From Limnanthes douglasii subsp. nivea (taxonomy: Eukaryota; Streptophyta; Magnoliopsida; Brassicales; Limnanthaceae), in assembly GCA_036936605.1 (NCBI GenBank), contig JAUPFV010000002.1, positions 268,468,770 through 268,532,769 on the forward strand: a stretch of DNA of 64,000 nt. Direction: 5' to 3'. Every line of letters begins with the position of its first letter. Within the stretch, counting starts at the first letter, position 1. Of the stretch, positions 51,050 to 61,655 are shown piece by piece. The position numbers and the translations under genes were made by a program. The notes under the pieces were generated by a model. The model had not been told where the DNA came from. It saw only the letters and a list, made by a program, of their open reading frames with translations, and did no database searches.

Positions 51050-52274
51050 GGTAAGAGATGTCCAAATCACGAGTTTGTATTTTTAAATATGGTCACCAAA
51101 CCGCAATTTTTCCTTTCACGGAGTTTGAAAGCTTTCAAAGTATCCAAGAGTATGTGGAGAGCACATGGGAGGATCTTGCCACAGATGACTACCTAATTAC
51201 CTAATCCTGTGGGGATCACAATAATTGTTTCTTTAATAACCAGAATGATTTTGTTGGGTTGGTGTTATATCTTGATTTGGAGCGTTTAAAACGGGTTAGT
51301 TTTCTCATAGAACAGCACGTCTTCGATAAGGGTTCTGGTAATAAAAGTTATGTTGATAAGAGCTCTGGTGGTAAGGATTGTGGTGTAAAGCGTAAAGAGC
51401 GTAGCTTGATTTTGGGAGAACCATCTCTCAATCAACTAGTTAGCGGGGAGAGTAGTAACGGTTTAGTTAATTCTGATCACAGAAAAAAACAACTTGCTAC
51501 TGCTGGTTGGGCTGATGCTTTTACAGGAGTGGGTCAAGCTTTTGAAGAAGGTGTTGGCGGTCTGAGGTTATCTTTGTGCAAGTTTGCGTTAGACCATGGT
51601 TTTTCTTTCAAATACATGCACAACACAGCAAATAAGATCACTGCTTATTGTGAAAATAAGTTCACAAGTGGGTGCAAATGAAGGCTTTATGCATCTATTG
51701 ACTCAAGCACCAGCTTGATGACGATCAAGAAGTATGTCCCTCACCATACTTGTAGTCCTGTTTTCTCCCAAAAGCATAAGCATAAGCGGCACAGTCATTT
51801 GACATCAGATTTGATTGCAGAGGAAATTCAGGATTCTCTACGGACCTGTCATTCGTTGACAGCCAAAACCATACAATCGACTATCAAACAAGATTACGGT
51901 CTTGACATCTCTTATCGTTTGTCATGGAATGCTTTAGAAAAGGCTAGGAGGGGAGTTTTTGGAGATAGTTCAAGTTCTTTTATTTTACTCAGCGGATACT
52001 TCAAACGCTTGAAGAGTCGGGATATTACTTCAGACTTCCAGTTGGAGTTGTCAGCTGGAAACCGATTCAAGCACTGTTTTGTAGCATTCGGTTTGTCCCT
52101 TCGGGGTTTTCATTCATGCCGTCCAATGTTGTTTGTCGATGGAACCCACTTATATGGCAAGTACAAGGGTACCTTGCTCACTGATGTAGCTAGAGGTGTC
52201 TAATGGTTGAGGAACCACGGTTCAAAGCTGACAACCTGCTTAAGAACTGACGGTTTACCTGTGAAACTGGCCCA

Positions 52275-52436
52275 TTAGGACTGCAACCTGGCAGGACCGC
52301 AACCCGCCAGGACCGCAACCCGTCCGGACCGCATAAGGAGCAACCCGCCAGGACCGCAACCTGGCAGGACTGCAACCCGGCAGGACTGCAACCCGGCAGG
52401 ACTGCAACCCGGCAGGACTGCAACCTGGCAGGACTG
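52275..52436. repeat. 16-bp minisatellite near the left hAT end
   Basis: Tandem units GGCAGGACTGCAACCC and variants (GCCAGGACCGCAACCC), about ten copies. They include a variant block with CATAAGGAGCAACCC. It is GC-rich against an AT-rich background. Confidence 0.92.
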
Positions 52437-53005
52437 CGAAACCACGGTTTATTTGTAAAAAACCGGCGGTTTATTGGTAAATATTATGCTGATTTTATTT
52501 ATTTTATAACCAAAATGTTATATTTAAAAAATATTGAGATATTGCATATTATTATAGAATTATTATTACATTTTTGTTAATATTAATTTGTTTTGGTTAT
52601 TAATATTTTAAGTGTTGTAATTATTATATAGTCCAAAATTTTAAATATTACTTATGTTATTATCACATTTTGAATATTATTATTATGTTTTTAGATCTAA
52701 TACAAACGAAAACTATATCTTATCATGTTAAAATATTACAAATTCTATGGTTATAATTTTAATATTACATTTTGATTACTATTATGATTTGGTTATAAAT
52801 TTTACAAGTGTTTGTTATTATTTTTTAAACCAAAATTAGATCTTATGAAGTTATAAGTATTTCATAATACAGTTGTTGTTGTTATAATAAAAGATAAAGT
52901 CATTTTTGGATAATTTAGTCGTTCACAGTTTATACTCGTGCGGGCCAGGAGTTGTACAAATGTTTTCAAATTACAATACAAAATAGCAAAAAACTATTAC
53001 AAACA

Positions 53006-55141
53006 TCATTCATCTCCAGCTTCGTCTTCTTCGTAAGTAAAATCTTCGTCGTCATTTTCGTTTTCTTCCGCAATTTCTTGTTCAAGTATCTCTTCGTAAT
53101 CATCCGGATAATCTTCGAAGATGTCGTCTACGTTCACTTCGTCTCTGAACTCTATGTCTTGCATCCTTTTATCCGCCGCTGTCCAATCCTTAACTGCCAC
53201 AAGCACTCCAAGTGCTTTTCCCGTCAATCTTGTTCTCTTAGTCGTGTATTGCAACCTCGCTTGGCTGAAAGCACACTTACTTGCAACTGTAGACATAGGT
53301 ATAACATAAATCTCTTTTACAATCCTGCAAAGAATAGGAAACTCTTCAGTTTTGGTACCCCGCCATCTTATGATATCTTCAATACCTTGGTGGGGATAAT
53401 TCGTAAAATCAAACCTAGTGCTCCAATATCTATACAGCTCATTATCAGATTGAGGGGTTTCTGTAACATTGTTTCGTAACATTGCCAATTGAACATAGTT
53501 AGTAGATCTCCCTCTACCCCTATTGTTACCACTCCTTACATTTGTAGATGTATTTGATCTATATCTTGCAGCATACTTATCACAGATATTATACAAACTA
53601 TCATATATACCGCTAATATACCCTTCAGGGTCAATTGGTTCGGTCGGTGGTTTATCTGTAGGAAACCGTACAGACTTATAAAAGCATCTAACTAGCAATT
53701 CAAATTGTTCTTTTCGTGAAAAAGGATCTAAAAGGCAAGCAAATAAATAACTATCAGGGATTGGATGAAAATACTTTGTGAACTTATATTCCATTCCAGG
53801 CACCATGTCTACGCATGCATAATGTGATCTAAATTCATCCATATGCATGGCAAGATTAGCAATCGTGAAAAGGGCCAAATGAGCATTAGGTTGATTTTGT
53901 GAAGAAAAGGTTAGGGTGTTTTCTTTAAAAAGTCTTAAAAATCTTAACATGTGTGCACAAAATTTCCAATGATCTGGTTCAATTGGTGTTTCACGATATG
54001 CATTATAAAACGTCGTAATCTCTTCTTTAAAAACATGCGCACGTGCAAGCATTGTGTAAGTAGAATTCCATCTAGTTTCGACATCTAATAAAAGTTTCTT
54101 ATATTTTTTCCCATTTGAAGTAACAAGTGTTTTAAAAGCTCTTTTTTTAGCAGCGGATGTCGAGCAAAATAGGATCCCATTTTTTATAGGGGTAATATAA
54201 TCACCATGAACCATACGTATTCCTTCTTTTGCAATTAATTGAAGTACGTGGCATAAACATTTGGTGTGAAACAATTTTGGAAAAGGGGGATTGCAATCTT
54301 GTATAAGCAATTGTATAGCACTAATGTTAGAAGATGCATTATCCAACGAAATAGACATAATCTTGTTTTTAATGCCATAAACATTCATGCATTCAATCAT
54401 ACTCTCCCTAATTATTTGTGCGTTATGCTTCCCAATTGATTCAAACCATATAATTCTCCTTTGGATGACCCATTGGGCGTACATCCAATGGAGGGTAACA
54501 CATATCATATCTAAATCAGTAAAAGTAGCTATGTCACTAGTAATCGAAACATTCCATGGCAAAGTCTGCATAGTTTGAATAATCTCTTTTTTTCTTTGTA
54601 AATAATATTTAAAGGCTAGCGATCTCAAAGAGGTACGTGGAATGCGTGTTGCCTGTGGGTTTACCCCAGCTTGCATCCAATTTTCGTATCTCCAAGAATC
54701 CCCAAAACTAAATGGTTGTAAACTACCGACTGCATAAATCATTGTTTCTTCCTTATACGTATCGTGGTTAAACTCAAAAGGAAGACCTGTTTGAGGGTTC
54801 GTGCAAACATTAGTTGGGTTAGGTTTTGTAGGATCATATACTGAATGTTTCATTAAATGTTTTACCATAGTGCTAGTGCCCATATTTATAGATCCACTTA
54901 CGTGAAGATAAGTTTTTTTGCACACGTTACAAATACAAGACAAACCATCTTCTGATAGATGGTAGTGTTTCCAAATCCAAGATCTTTTCTTACGAGATCT
55001 CCCCCCACTAGTACTTCCACCACCACTTTCGTGGGAGGAGAGTGTGTCAATGTAAGGGAATTCTGGAGAAAAATCATCCATGGTATTGAGATCCACATTA
55101 GATGGTTGGTTTATCCTAGTATTTCTACGTTTTGAAGTCAT
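53006..55141 (-). CDS. hAT transposase, intact ORF (711 aa)
   Basis: Single-exon ORF of typical hAT length. Domains in order: a basic Ser/Gly-rich start; a BED zinc finger at about residues 54-102 (CNVCKKTY with HLMKHSVYD); an RNase H-like catalytic region with SLDNASSN and the TRWNSTYTM block; a DUF4413-like middle; and a C-terminal dimerisation domain (IPMSTVASKCAFSQ, about 625-640). In that last motif the usual Glu of ASE is Lys. The Asp/Asp/Glu triad could not be fully assigned by eye. The start at 55141 precedes a leader of about 90 bp with tandem repeats. No stops or frameshifts were seen, so the protein may still be functional. Confidence 0.93.
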   Translation of the reverse strand: MTSKRRNTRINQPSNVDLNTMDDFSPEFPYIDTLSSHESGGGSTSGGRSRKKRSWIWKHYHLSEDGLSCICNVCKKTYLHVSGSINMGTSTMVKHLMKHSVYDPTKPNPTNVCTNPQTGLPFEFNHDTYKEETMIYAVGSLQPFSFGDSWRYENWMQAGVNPQATRIPRTSLRSLAFKYYLQRKKEIIQTMQTLPWNVSITSDIATFTDLDMICVTLHWMYAQWVIQRRIIWFESIGKHNAQIIRESMIECMNVYGIKNKIMSISLDNASSNISAIQLLIQDCNPPFPKLFHTKCLCHVLQLIAKEGIRMVHGDYITPIKNGILFCSTSAAKKRAFKTLVTSNGKKYKKLLLDVETRWNSTYTMLARAHVFKEEITTFYNAYRETPIEPDHWKFCAHMLRFLRLFKENTLTFSSQNQPNAHLALFTIANLAMHMDEFRSHYACVDMVPGMEYKFTKYFHPIPDSYLFACLLDPFSRKEQFELLVRCFYKSVRFPTDKPPTEPIDPEGYISGIYDSLYNICDKYAARYRSNTSTNVRSGNNRGRGRSTNYVQLAMLRNNVTETPQSDNELYRYWSTRFDFTNYPHQGIEDIIRWRGTKTEEFPILCRIVKEIYVIPMSTVASKCAFSQARLQYTTKRTRLTGKALGVLVAVKDWTAADKRMQDIEFRDEVNVDDIFEDYPDDYEEILEQEIAEENENDDEDFTYEEDEAGDE

Positions 55142-55197
55142 TTTAAAACTAATAACAATTTTTTTTTTAAATATGCAATAAAATACTAATAATAAAA

Positions 55198-55292
55198 TCT
55201 AAATTTAGACTAATAACAAGATATAACAACTAAATTTAGACTAATAACAAGATAGAACAACTAAATTTAGACTAATAACAATTAAGAAACAA
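55198..55292. repeat. Short tandem repeat in the hAT promoter region
   Basis: About three units of roughly 33-35 bp built on AAATTTAGACTAATAACAAG. They lie just upstream of the transposase start. Confidence 0.8.
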
Positions 55293-55458
55293 TTTGCGGA
55301 AAAACAAAAATCAAACAATTTCGAAAGTAGGAGTAGAATATGTAAAATAAGTAATTGTAGTTTTCTAGAACTTTTCGAACAAATAGATAGATTTAGAGAG
55401 AAGTAGAGAGTTGTTTGAGAGGTGTGAGTATTGGTGTCCGGATGCTAGGCCGGATGGT

Positions 55459-55493
55459 CCGTTTGATGACGTCATGCTGACGTCATCAAACGG
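55459..55493. promoter_or_regulatory. Perfect 16-bp inverted repeat with two TGACGTCA sites
   Basis: The arms CCGTTTGATGACGTCA and TGACGTCATCAAACGG are exact complements around a TGC loop. TGACGTCA is the palindromic core bound by plant bZIP (TGA/CRE-type) factors. It lies about 320 bp upstream of the transposase ATG and just upstream of a plus-strand TATA box. It is well placed to act on both divergent genes; that role is inferred. Confidence 0.8.
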
Positions 55494-55515
55494 CTAGTAG
55501 GAGAAAAAAAAAACC

Positions 55516-55523
55516 TATAAATA
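55516..55523 (+). promoter_or_regulatory. TATA box of the second hAT gene
   Basis: TATAAATA stands 23 bp after the palindrome. It is followed by a CT-rich, ACTACAAATCT-repeating leader toward the coding region that becomes open by 55700. Confidence 0.7.
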
Positions 55524-55737
55524 CTACATACATCCTCCTATATTTTTCACTCCAACTCCACTACAAATCTCTCCCCTCTCTCCCTCTCCACTACAAATCT
55601 ATCCCCTCTCTCTACTACACTTCTCTAAATTTTTTTATATTTTTCAAACTCTATTTAAATTTCAGGTTTCGCAAATATCTTCAAAAAGAAAAAAGAATGC
55701 TCGTAAAGGTGGATGTAGTGAACCAACCCCTTCCGAA

Positions 55738-57166
55738 TTGAGAGAGGTGGAACATATGTTGTTTCAATCCATGGAGCGGGAGGTAACGGAGAGCGAGACT
55801 ATCGAACATCGCCCCGAGGGGGAGATTTGCATCCGTGGTAATCAGCAAGGAGGTCGAGGTGTAACAAAAATTTGGTCCGGTATGTTTCTGGACTACGAGG
55901 AACTGATCCAAATAGAGGGTATGCAAAAAAATTTCAAACTTATTGAACCTACTAATGGCCTAGGTTGGATGACACTAGCTACATTCAAATGTGATTGGTA
56001 TATAGAACTAGTGCGAAGGTTTTATGCCACAGCTAGATTAATTGAAAATGATCCAAGAGGTTTAGGAATGAATTGTTTCATTAATGGTAAAGAGTATAGT
56101 TTTTTTGAAACTGATTTCGGAGATCTTTTTTCCGTTCCAACCCATGATATGTATACCGGTAATAAATTACCTACCATTAGTTATCGCCCTACGATCTGGA
56201 GTGATGATTGGCCTTTGTCTTACGAAGAAGCAGTAGAGATTCTTACTTGTGCTGGTGCGGAAGCTCCGAAAATTAGCGGTAAATTTCGAGCCATGCGGGG
56301 TAATTTGGATGGTATTGGGAAATTAGCTTTGAAATTGGTAAATAGTATATTTCTCCCCCTAGTAACAATGATTCGCAGCTTTCATATATTCAAACATTTG
56401 TTACTGCTTTTATCATTCGAAATCAGGGAATAATTAATTTACCTAGCTTGATGATTCGAAATATGGTTACGAGGTGTGGTACGGATAAACTACCTTATGG
56501 GATGATATTGAGTAAATTGCTTGTTTCGAAAGGAGCTGATGTGAGTATGTACACTCCGGTGAATGTGAGGCCGACTAGTGCTATAGGTAGAAACTCTTTG
56601 CGTTTGCAGGAAATATACTCTTAGGGATGGAGAGTTGATTTCGAAATTGGAGGCATGGAACAACCATAGACAATACTTGAATCAGATATATACTGCGAAC
56701 GGTCTTACAAAACCGCCAAATCCACCTACTCAGTATCGAGTTGAGGCTGCAGCGTCTTTCGATCTAAATGCTAGTGCTTCTTCTGGAGTACCGCCACAAC
56801 AAATACGAACCGATCGCGAATTTGCTGAGTTTGCACATACTCAACAAAAGGAATGGCATGATGATTTTACAAAATGGCAAGGTGAATTTCAAAATTGGCA
56901 GGGGGGGGGGGGTAAATGACCACCTTAGCCAGATATAGCAGTGGCAAGTAGGGGTGAATGATCAACTTGGTCACCTCCAGCAGTGGCATGGTCAATACGA
57001 GCAGTGGCATGGTCAATACGAGCAGTGGCATCATGGACAAGATCAATGGAATGAGCGATTTGCAAACTCTCAAGCCCAACAGTCGGAGTATATGCGACAG
57101 ATGATGGAGAACATGCATTTGCAAGGTCAACCACCTAACAACAACAACAACGATGAAGCTCCTTAG
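55738..57166 (+). pseudogene. Second hAT-borne gene, plant transposon protein of unknown function, frameshifted
   Basis: The coding frame is open upstream as SKRKKNARKGG, but no in-frame ATG was found before the one at 55756. The body (VRRFYATARLIENDPRGLGM, INGKEYSFFETDFGDLF) resembles the putative plant transposon protein domain found in several plant elements. The frame shifts near 56345: the matching text continues in another frame (FVTAFIIRNQGIINLPSLM) to a stop near 56624. A C-terminal part follows at 56635-57166, with WHDDFTKWQGEFQNW, an 11-G homopolymer (near 56901-56911) that ends the frame, and 21-bp repeats encoding QWHGQYE. Function is unknown. Confidence 0.6.
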
Positions 57167-57819
57167 TTTTTCGCATTTGATTTTCATTATCGTTGTAATG
57201 TTTGTCTTTTTTATTTGATTAAACAACTATGTTACTTGTTTGGTTTTTTTTAATGAATTGTTTGTTTTGCTTCTATTTTTTATTAAATGTTATTTAAATC
57301 ACTTACCTAGCTTTCAATTTTTATTTTGTTCTTTACAATTTACAAGTAATTTATGTTTATGCATATAAAATTCTAATATTGAATAGTTCGAAAATACAAT
57401 AAACTATATAATGCATCTAACCATAAACACTTCAAGCTTGAAAGAATCTAAAGAATCACCTAATAATTTAAAATTTTAATACAATTATATGTCTAATAGG
57501 TATATAATATTTAATAGTAATATATTATTCAAACGTATCAAAATCAAATTACAATTATTTTTTTAGAATGTAATTGATGATTATAAAATTTCGATTAAAA
57601 TGATAACATATTTAAATTAAAATACATGAAATAGAATAATTAACTCAATTATTGAAATTAGATTCAATTAAACACTTACAAATTAATTTTAAATAACATT
57701 ATAAAATATTCTGATAAACGGTTCTTAAATGGTTAAATGGTTTGGGTGATGGTTTGAACTGGTAAACGGTGCTTAAATGGTTCGTCTGGTGGTTTAACTG
57801 TGAAACTGTCCCATTAGGA

Positions 57820-57981
57820 CTGCAACCTGGCAGGACCGCAACCCGCCAGGACTGCATAAGGAGCAACCCGGCAGGACTGCAACCTGGCAGGACCGCAACC
57901 CGGCAGGACTGCAACCCGGCAGGACTGCAACCCGCCAGGACCGCAACCCGGCAGGACTGCAACCCGGCAGGACTGCAACCC
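57820..57981. repeat. 16-bp minisatellite near the right hAT end
   Basis: Same unit and same orientation as the left array (GGCAGGACTGCAACCC). It starts with the same lead-in CCCATTAGGACTGCAACC and includes the same CATAAGGAGCAACCC variant. Confidence 0.92.
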
Positions 57982-58114
57982 GTTGTTCTGATTTAAACGG
58001 TGCGGGTTGGTGCTGGTTCAACCCGTTTGACACCTCTAGATGTAGCAAAGGACGGAAACAACGGTTAGTTACATTTATCTAGTTAATCTGAATGATGTTT
58101 TTGTGTGAAAATGC

Positions 58115-58360
58115 TGATGCAATTCGCATCAGAGGCTGCGAATTAAACAGTGTTATGATCTTAACCTTTCGCATCTTGTGCTGCGAACAAGGTATTATCT
58201 GAAACTGTACTTACCTCGCAGCTTGAATTAGGTATTATTTGAAGTTTTCACAAACAATTCGCATGCCAAGCTGCGAATTCCATGTATGAGCAATTAAAAT
58301 GTCCCATATAATTCGCATGACAAGCTGCGAATTGTTTGTTCCAGGACAGCATGCGAATGA
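58115..58360. repeat. TGCGAA-type palindromic repeat cluster 2 (transposase intron)
   Basis: Inside the intron 58064-58420, four inverted pairs: near 58119, 58168, 58258 and 58311. For example AATTCGCA, an 8-bp loop and TGCGAATT. A single CATGCGAATG follows near 58351. Confidence 0.88.
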
Positions 58361-59486
58361 TTTACAATTTTTAACACTTTGGGTACTGTTGTACTGTTCA
58401 TTTGATCTGCTTTTTTCCAGGACTATTCCCTGTTGCTGTTGGTGTAGTTAACATTGAAGATTGTGACAATTGGATGTGGTTTTTAGGGTGTTTGAAACCA
58501 CATTTGCTGGATCGGCAGATCACATTTGCTGGATCGGCAGATCACATTTATTTCAGACCGTCATTTTGGTATCATTAATGCTGTTTCTGTCTTGTATCCA
58601 AACTGCTATCATGCGTACTGTTATTTCCATCTCATGCAGAATTTGAAAGCCAAACTGGAACATACTAACAGAGACTATAAAAAAAGGATGTTGAGTTTCT
58701 TCCATCGTCTTGCTTATGCTCCCAGTCGAGAGTTTTTTAAAGATATACTAACGGTTTTTCTATGTGAAGGTGGTGACAGAATGAGTGATTTTCTTGCAAA
58801 TTTACCCCTTGAAAAGTACGAGCAGGCTTACGTAAAAGGGAAGCGATACGGCTATATGGGTTCTACTGCAGCTGAATCGTTTAACAATCAGATTAAAAAA
58901 TATTGCGGCCTACCTATTGTTGAGTTTATTGATTGGATTAGAGTCTTGCTTATGACTCAAGTTTCACGAAGATATGAAGAAGGTCTCAGCTGGAGTACTA
59001 ATTTGGTTCCCGAGTACGAGAAGAAGCTAAAGCAGAATGTTGACATGTGCCAGAACTTGGGTAGTACGTAAGTCCTCTACCGCCATGTTCGAAGTCTTTT
59101 CGAATCTTGTGGCTGTTGTTAATCTGTTGGATTTCAAGTGTTCATACGGATCATGGCAACAAGAGTGTTTTCCATGTCCTCATGCTTTAGCGGCATTATA
59201 ATACACCGACCAAGATCCATTGACTGTAATAGAACCCTTTTTTACGGTTAAGAATTACAGGGAAAGTTACTCTTTCAACATACCAGCTTTAACTGATTTT
59301 GGCGAAGGGTCCAGCGCTAACGATCCTTCTTTTGTTGAAGTTCTGCCTCCGAACGTTAAGAGACGCTCAGGAAGGCCTAAGAAAAAACGAATCCCTTCTA
59401 GAGGAGAAATCTCAACCAAGCAGTTGAGGTGTGGCCGATGTTCGAAATCAGGCCATAACCGGAGGACTTGTGATGTTCCAGTTTAA

Positions 59487-60235
59487 GGACAATCCGTGTT
59501 GTGGACAATTCTGGTTGGCCAGATCACATTTATTTGTAGTACTGTTATTGTTCTGTACAACAAACTAAACATTTTTACATTCTTATGTTTTGTAATGTTA
59601 TTATTAGAGTTACGAAATGTTAAGTGCTTTGGGTTGTAAGCATTTCGCATCATGTGTTGCGAATTGTGTACAATATGTTGGTATATTGTTGCAAACATCT
59701 ATCAGGATTACATGCGATTTTTGTGTGAAATTCACCAGGATGCGAATCGTTAGTAAAATCATATCAAACATTTATCAACATTTGAGGCTGCGAACTGTGT
59801 TGAGCTATAACGTAATGCCTTTTCATATAAATATCAGGACTCCTGGCTGCGAATTATGACCAGAACATATGATAATAATTATGCGCATACGTTTCACATG
59901 ATAGGCTGCGAATTATGGCCAGAATTATGATGCGAATGGAGAACAATTAGAAGTCCTGATATTTGTCATATGATAAGCTGCGAAGTGTGCTTTAATAAAA
60001 ATACCAGGATATTCAGTAAGGTTGAAAATAAGTAATATATCAGGTTAACATGCGAATGATTTGCAAATTGTAATTGGATGCGAATCGTTTATATGATTGA
60101 AAGTCTGTAAACAAATTGGATTACAAAAAAAAAGATTACAATATTGTCATGCACTAACAAATGTTTACATAGATCACTACAAGCTACTGCTGTTAGTTAG
60201 TTTCATTCCAAAAAATCAAAAAACAAAAACCAACT
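59487..60235. repeat. MULE spacer with TGCGAA-type repeat cluster 3
   Basis: After the transposase stop the spacer has no ORF. It carries about ten TGCGAA words between 59645 and 60085, mostly as GCTGCGAAT or GATGCGAAT. One is paired (TTTCGCATCATGTGTTGCGAA near 59644). The phrase TATCAGGA or ACCAGGA often precedes a copy. Confidence 0.8.
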
Positions 60236-60718
60236 CTAGCAGTTAGTAGAGGATTCATCACCATCCTTTTCCTCTTTCTCCTCTTTGTGCTGATCATCTT
60301 TCTCTTTCTCCTCTTTCTCTTCCACTTCCTCTTCATCTTCAATATCTACGTCCACCATGCTTAAAAAATTTGTCCTTGGTGGACCAGCTTCGTCTTCCCT
60401 CTTCCTTTTGTTGTTTCGAACCACTGTCGTTTGAGGTTGCACATTTTCTGGCTGAGGTGCAGCAGCAAGCATTGGAACCTCTTCTGGCTGAGGTTCAGCA
60501 GCAACCAGTGGAACAACTTCCACTGGTTGAGAGTCAGCAGAGTAGTAGTCATCATACATGTCTAACCCAAAAATAGATATTGGGCTGTTTGGTGGTGCTG
60601 CTGGCATGATCAACTCATCACTCCAGTTAACGGTTAAGGATGACCAGGAGTCACCCAGAGAACCGAGTGAACCAGAGTTTGAGTATGAGGTGGTGGTTGT
60701 GGTGGTGGAAAAAGACAT
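60236..60718 (-). CDS. Small acidic nuclear-type protein in the MULE (160 aa)
   Basis: Single-exon ORF. It has a Ser/Thr-rich start (MSFSTTTTTTSYSNSGSL), a short repeat of EPQPEEVPMLAAAPQPENV type, a basic cluster NNKRKRE that could be a nuclear localisation signal, and a C-terminal Glu/Lys-rich tract likely to form a helix. A minus-strand TATA box stands about 85 bp upstream. I do not recognise a family. It lies between the transposase and the protease gene, on the protease strand, and is open, which argues for a real accessory gene of the MULE. It could also be a remnant of a longer gene. Confidence 0.6.
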   Translation of the reverse strand: MSFSTTTTTTSYSNSGSLGSLGDSWSSLTVNWSDELIMPAAPPNSPISIFGLDMYDDYYSADSQPVEVVPLVAAEPQPEEVPMLAAAPQPENVQPQTTVVRNNKRKREDEAGPPRTNFLSMVDVDIEDEEEVEEKEEKEKDDQHKEEKEEKDGDESSTNC

Positions 60719-60802
60719 GACTGTTTGAATTCGAAGAGAACAAGAGGTGTTTTTAAAAAAATATAGAGTTTGTTGTAAAATTAGCCTCTGGTTACTAGAG
60801 GT

Positions 60803-60810
60803 ATTTATAG
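60803..60810 (-). promoter_or_regulatory. TATA box of the small acidic-protein gene
   Basis: TATAAATA on the minus strand in the context CCCTATAAATACC. It is 85 bp before the ATG at 60718. Confidence 0.7.
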
Positions 60811-60974
60811 GGAAAATAGGTAATCATTACATAGCCTCCATGTCCAATCAGCATTTAATGGGTTATGTACTTGATTATATTGTTTTGTGTGTGCTCAATG
60901 GAGAAAACGTTTACCAAGGCATAAGCCACAACTTGTTCGTATCCTTGAACTTTATATTTTGAATTTTTTATTTC

Positions 60975-61225
60975 TGCACCAGGCTGCGAACTGTTTTTAA
61001 GGTATATACCAGGCTGCGAACTGTTTGTGTAGTGATAAGTACGCATCTATCAGGTTAGGATGCGAACTATTTGCATATAAGTTAGGCTGCGAATTATTTA
61101 CTGATAAATAAGCATCTATCAGGTTAGGCTGCGAACTGTTCACACATACCAGGGATTTGCTGCGAATTATTTGGTTGGAATTAGTAGAATATTAATCAAC
61201 CCTTATAGATCAGGTTATGATGCGA
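60975..61225. repeat. TGCGAA-type repeat cluster 4
   Basis: About seven unpaired copies in one orientation, mostly as CAGGCTGCGAACTGTTT or AGGATGCGAACTATTT. They lie in the spacer between the small gene and the protease gene. Confidence 0.85.
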
Positions 61226-61655
61226 ACTATAAGCTAAGTAATATTCACATTTCTGAAAATGTAATTTGTTTATGTATGCACAACAAACTAAAAATTACAA
61301 CCAATGTATTTACAAGCAAAAGCATAGTGTTTTAAATCGAATCAGCCATATGTGATGCGGTCTTTGTCATTTAAAAAGTAATAAAACATTTTTGCTCTGA
61401 AGGTAGTTACCATATCTGCATCGTATTTTTTCTGCACGGATCCATGCTCGATAATATCTCTTGCATATTTGCAGACAAATATACCACAGTCCAGGGTGCC
61501 TTGCTTTTGTTGTACGATACCTCTTTCAACTTTCACCCTCCACCCTGTCTTATATTTAGGTAGGAATCCTCTATCCAACAAATATTTGATCTGTTTATAA
61601 TAATTAGTGTTAGGAATAAGCACAAAAACAACAACAGTTGGTGTCATACAATTCG

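Larger units (their letters stand above)
52191..58038. mobile_element. Complete hAT element, 5848 bp
   Basis: The terminal inverted repeats TAGAGGTGTC and GACACCTCTA are perfect over 10 bp. The 8-bp target duplication GATGTAGC is perfect (52183-52190 and 58039-58046). Removing the element rejoins the MULE reading frame as DVAKDGNNG. It carries an intact transposase ORF (-), a divergent second gene (+, broken), a palindromic promoter between them, and GC-rich minisatellites near both ends. It is younger than the MULE it interrupts. Confidence 0.95.
51058..59486 (+). pseudogene. MULE (MuDR-type) transposase, split by a hAT insertion
   Basis: Coding parts are 51058-52190, then 58047-58063 after the target duplication, a GT-AG intron 58064-58420, and 58421-59486. 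The N-terminal MuDR region is followed by the DDE domain. First Asp is in LFVDGTHLYGKYKG, second in FISDRHFGI, Glu in STAAESFNNQIK, with CYHAYCYFHL between. A SWIM-type zinc finger follows (CSYGSWQQECFPCPHALAAL), then a basic AT-hook-like RRSGRPKKKR and a zinc knuckle CGRCSKSGHNRRTC. Damage includes TAA near 51201, TGA at 51679-51681, a 22-bp duplication (58501-58544) that shifts frame, further small shifts near 59070-59210, and the hAT insertion just after the first catalytic Asp. Confidence 0.9.

Noticed and set aside
52270..52436. Regularly repeated GC-rich array resembling a CRISPR array
   Set aside because: Units are directly tandem with no unique spacers and the context is a plant hAT element.
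57699..58048. ORFs with repeated GLQPGRTATRQDCNPA or SCRVAVLPGCSPAG on either strand
   Set aside because: Translation of the 16-bp minisatellite; no start context or domain.
60370..60576. Plus-strand ORF over the small acidic-protein gene
   Set aside because: The minus-strand ORF is longer, has a TATA box and a biased composition that explains the shadow frame.
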